Assembly: GCA_002863125.1 (NCBI GenBank)
Contig: PKEB01000004.1
Location: 150,185 to 214,184 of the forward strand
Direction of reading: 5' to 3'
Source: Flavobacteriales bacterium
GTDB lineage: Bacteria > Bacteroidota > Bacteroidia > Flavobacteriales_D > Sanyastnellaceae
Length of the DNA stretch: 64,000 nucleotides
Position 1 is the first letter of the stretch. Each line of letters opens with the position of its first letter. The notes under the pieces are model-generated. The model did not search any database. It was not told where the DNA came from and saw nothing but the letters and a program-made list of their open reading frames with translations. A program made the position numbers and the translations under genes. Shown in pieces: positions 62,290 through 64,000 of this stretch.

Positions 62290-63365
62290 CCCAAGTCAGG
62301 CGCGTCAAGCTGGATGTTCCGCTTTTCAGCCTCGGCATCGAGGTTCACAAGTTCAAACGAAAAGGCCGTTCCCTTGTTCAATGCGGACTGCACCTGAATG
62401 GACTGGCCATGCGCTTCGATGATGTGCTTGACGATTGCCAGCCCCAGTCCGGAGCCTCCGGCATGGCGGGAGCGGCTTTTGTCCACGCGGTAGAAGCGTT
62501 CGTAAATGCGGTTGAGGTCCTCTTTGGAGATGCCAATGCCGTTGTCTTCGACCGTGATGCGAACGGTTTCGCCTTTGGCTTTGAGGCGCAAGGTGCTTTC
62601 ACCGCCTTCCACACCGTAGTGGATGGAGTTGACGAGCAGGTTGGTGAGGACTTGGCGAATCTGAACAGGACCACATAAGACGTGAAGGCTCTCCATCTCG
62701 GGGTCGGGCAATTCGAGCCGAACGTTGATGCCCATTTTCAGGGCCTTGGACTCAACCCCGTCGATGGCCTCTTTGCACGTATCAATGATGTTGCACGGCG
62801 CGAGGGTGAGGGCAAGGCTGTCCGACTCCAACTTGGTGATGGTGTCGAGGTCTTCGATCAACTCGGTCATGCGGCTGACGTTGTTGTCGGCCTTCTGAAG
62901 GAACCGTCGGACCAATGCTTCATCCTTGAGATCGGACTCTATGAGGGTCAAGATGAACCCCTGGATGTTGAAGAGGGGTGTCTTGAGTTCGTGGGCGAGG
63001 TTGCCGATGAATTCCTTCCGGAACGAGTCTTTCGCTTTGAGCGACTTGATGTCGGCGAGCTGGTTGTTGGCCCACGTCAGGAGGTCATCCAGCGATTGCT
63101 GCTCGAGCCGCACTTCTTCCGCGTTGGAGCCTTGGGAAATGGCGTCAGACAGGTCCTTTACGCGCCGTTGGAGGAGTTTTTCGACCGACCATTCAATGAT
63201 GAGCGTGCTGGCTGTTTCGGTGAGCAACGCAGCGAGAATGGCCAATGCCCACAGGTGCATGGCGTTCAACGCCCGCAGCAGCAGGAGTGTCGCGATGCCC
63301 GCTAAAACGGCGAGCAGTGGCGAGGTTTTTTTCGCCAGTTCTCTTGGGGTGGAATCTGGGCTCAC
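62286..63365 (-). CDS. PhoR-like sensor histidine kinase
   Basis: This membrane histidine kinase has 359 residues. Two closely spaced N-terminal helices (about residues 14-30 and 36-55) leave almost no periplasmic sensor loop. A cytoplasmic helical linker follows, then the HisKA domain with His125 (LAHELKTPLFNIQG), and the ATPase domain with N-box NLLVNSIHYG, G1 DNGIGIS, F-box YERFYRVDKSRS and G2 GGSGLGLAI. The missing sensor loop resembles kinases that sense through partner proteins, as PhoR does. It overlaps the response-regulator gene by 4 bases. Confidence 0.94.
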   Translation of the reverse strand: MSPDSTPRELAKKTSPLLAVLAGIATLLLLRALNAMHLWALAILAALLTETASTLIIEWSVEKLLQRRVKDLSDAISQGSNAEEVRLEQQSLDDLLTWANNQLADIKSLKAKDSFRKEFIGNLAHELKTPLFNIQGFILTLIESDLKDEALVRRFLQKADNNVSRMTELIEDLDTITKLESDSLALTLAPCNIIDTCKEAIDGVESKALKMGINVRLELPDPEMESLHVLCGPVQIRQVLTNLLVNSIHYGVEGGESTLRLKAKGETVRITVEDNGIGISKEDLNRIYERFYRVDKSRSRHAGGSGLGLAIVKHIIEAHGQSIQVQSALNKGTAFSFELVNLDAEAEKRNIQLDAPDLG

Positions 63366-64000
63366 TTGCCAAATTTATACCCGACACCCTTTACCGTGGT
63401 GAACAGGCCATCTCCGAGTTTGCTTCGGAGCTTTCGAATGTGCACATCGATGGTGCGGTCGCCCACAACGACGTCATGGCCCCAGACCGCTGACAGGATG
63501 GCCTCTCGGGTGAAAACCTTGCCTGGTTCTGACCAGAGCAGGTTGAGCAATTCAAATTCCTTTTTGGGCAAAGTGAGCTCTTTTCCTTCCTGCAAAACGG
63601 TGAACCGATCCAGGTTAATGGCGACGCCGAACCGCTCATCTGGCAGGACGGCCTTGTTGGAACTGGAGCGACGCAAGAGGGCTTTCACGCGACTTACCAG
63701 CACCTTGGGTTTAACCGGCTTGGTGATGTAATCGTCTCCTCCGGCATCAAAGCCGGCTACCTGACTGTAATCCTCGCCGCGTGCCGTGAGGAAGGCGATG
63801 GTTGTGTGGGAGAGCTTGGCGTCCGAACGGATGATATTGCAGACTTCCATGCCATCCATTTCCGGCATCATCACATCGAGGATGATGAGGTCGGGATTGA
63901 CGCTGCGCGCCATGTCAATGCCCTGCTTGCCGTTTTCCGCGGTGAACACGTCGTACCCTTCCTGGCGCAAGTTGTATCCAATCAACTCGAGGATGTCCGG
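63362..64000 (-). CDS. OmpR/PhoB-family response regulator (5' end outside window)
   Basis: This is a DNA-binding response regulator paired with the adjacent kinase. The frame runs through the right edge, and the visible N-terminus (PDILELIGYNLRQEGYDV) indicates that only about 10-15 residues are missing. The phosphorylated Asp is in LIILDVMMPEMDG, and the conserved Lys is in DDYITKPVKPK. The C-terminal winged-helix (trans_reg_C) domain has LLWSEPGKVFTREAILSAVWG and the recognition segment TIDVHIRKLRSKLG. A TTG at 63985 could mimic a start but would remove the first strand. Confidence 0.94.
   Translation of the reverse strand, partial: PDILELIGYNLRQEGYDVFTAENGKQGIDMARSVNPDLIILDVMMPEMDGMEVCNIIRSDAKLSHTTIAFLTARGEDYSQVAGFDAGGDDYITKPVKPKVLVSRVKALLRRSSSNKAVLPDERFGVAINLDRFTVLQEGKELTLPKKEFELLNLLWSEPGKVFTREAILSAVWGHDVVVGDRTIDVHIRKLRSKLGDGLFTTVKGVGYKFGK

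Noticed and set aside
1..64000. tRNA/rRNA genes, CRISPR arrays, insertion sequences, prophage or attachment sites
   Set aside because: I looked in the intergenic gaps and saw no cloverleaf-like sequence, regularly spaced repeat, transposase or integrase. The gaps are too short to hide larger elements.

Overview
The window is ordinary, densely packed chromosomal DNA from a member of the Bacteroidota, probably a GC-rich lineage related to the Flavobacteriia/Cytophagia. The evidence is a type IX secretion (type B) C-terminal sorting domain, Bacteroidota families (DUF5686 with a CarboxypepD_reg-like domain, DUF2795, the short TauE/SafE type, zinc-less L32), absent or weak Shine-Dalgarno sites, and many copies of the Bacteroidota promoter box TAnnTTTG. 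I saw no tRNA, rRNA, CRISPR array, insertion sequence or prophage. No gene-free stretch exceeds 300 bases. The two largest gaps are 7581-7793, which holds a probable small RNA gene, and 45181-45361, which holds a promoter and a terminator.

Layout. 1-3450 (+): end of an RND/MMPL exporter, rfbA, a polyprenyl diphosphate synthase and a small unknown gene. 3530-7580 (+): sucA-sucB, the 2-oxoglutarate dehydrogenase E1/E2 pair. 7583-7751 (-): a promoter, a 6S-like hairpin RNA and a terminator. 7794-13266 (-): a complete rod-shape operon mreB-mreC-mreD-mrdA(PBP2)-rodA. 13401-14933 (-): purH. 15028-18926 (+): a MacB-like ABC permease, rfbD and a phosphohexomutase. 18931-26388: a mosaic of cvpA-like, GNAT, DUF2795, PduO-type corrinoid adenosyltransferase, dCMP deaminase, an S41 protease, sodA, ispD, a CPBP protease and dusB. 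26389-32196 (-): a LolC/E-like permease, rbfA, hflX, a cytochrome c lipoprotein, a 4-TM protein, gdhA and an SDR. 32257-38278: methylmalonyl-CoA epimerase (+), then (-) an unknown exported protein, kynurenine 3-monooxygenase, a Cys/Met-metabolism PLP enzyme, a flippase-like protein and a radical SAM/SPASM protein. 38323-42232 (+): a DUF3109 protein, an OmpA-domain protein, panD, a second flippase-like protein and an rfaE2-type nucleotidyltransferase. 42263-47264 (-): accC-accB, fabH, rpmF-DUF177 and pdxA. 47315-50588 (+): a large T9SS-sorted protein and ribE. 50566-55620 (-): lptB, a DUF5686 protein, tatC and a KpsF-type isomerase. 55760-57958 (+): recQ. 57964-64000: a short TauE/SafE gene broken by an in-frame TGA, a large PD40/Omp85-like fusion, an MBL-fold hydrolase (+), and a PhoR/PhoB-like two-component pair that runs off the right edge.

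How the parts fit. The genes are mainly core functions: envelope building (rod complex, lptB, tatC, KpsF, flippases, rhamnose genes), fatty-acid initiation (accBC, fabH), cofactors (pdxA, ribE, panD), the TCA cycle, nucleotides (purH, dCMP deaminase) and translation or ribosome biogenesis (rpmF, rbfA, hflX, dusB). A corrinoid adenosyltransferase plus methylmalonyl-CoA epimerase points to a B12-dependent methylmalonyl-CoA route encoded elsewhere.

The most notable signals are: (1) a 6S-like RNA with its own two-element promoter and intrinsic terminator between sucB and rodA; (2) repeated placement of TAnnTTTG only 3-5 bases before ATG, implying leaderless mRNAs for at least six genes; (3) the nonsense codon in the TauE/SafE gene; and (4) promoter boxes that fall inside the longest open frames and so fix the true starts of mreB, sucA and the DUF177 gene.
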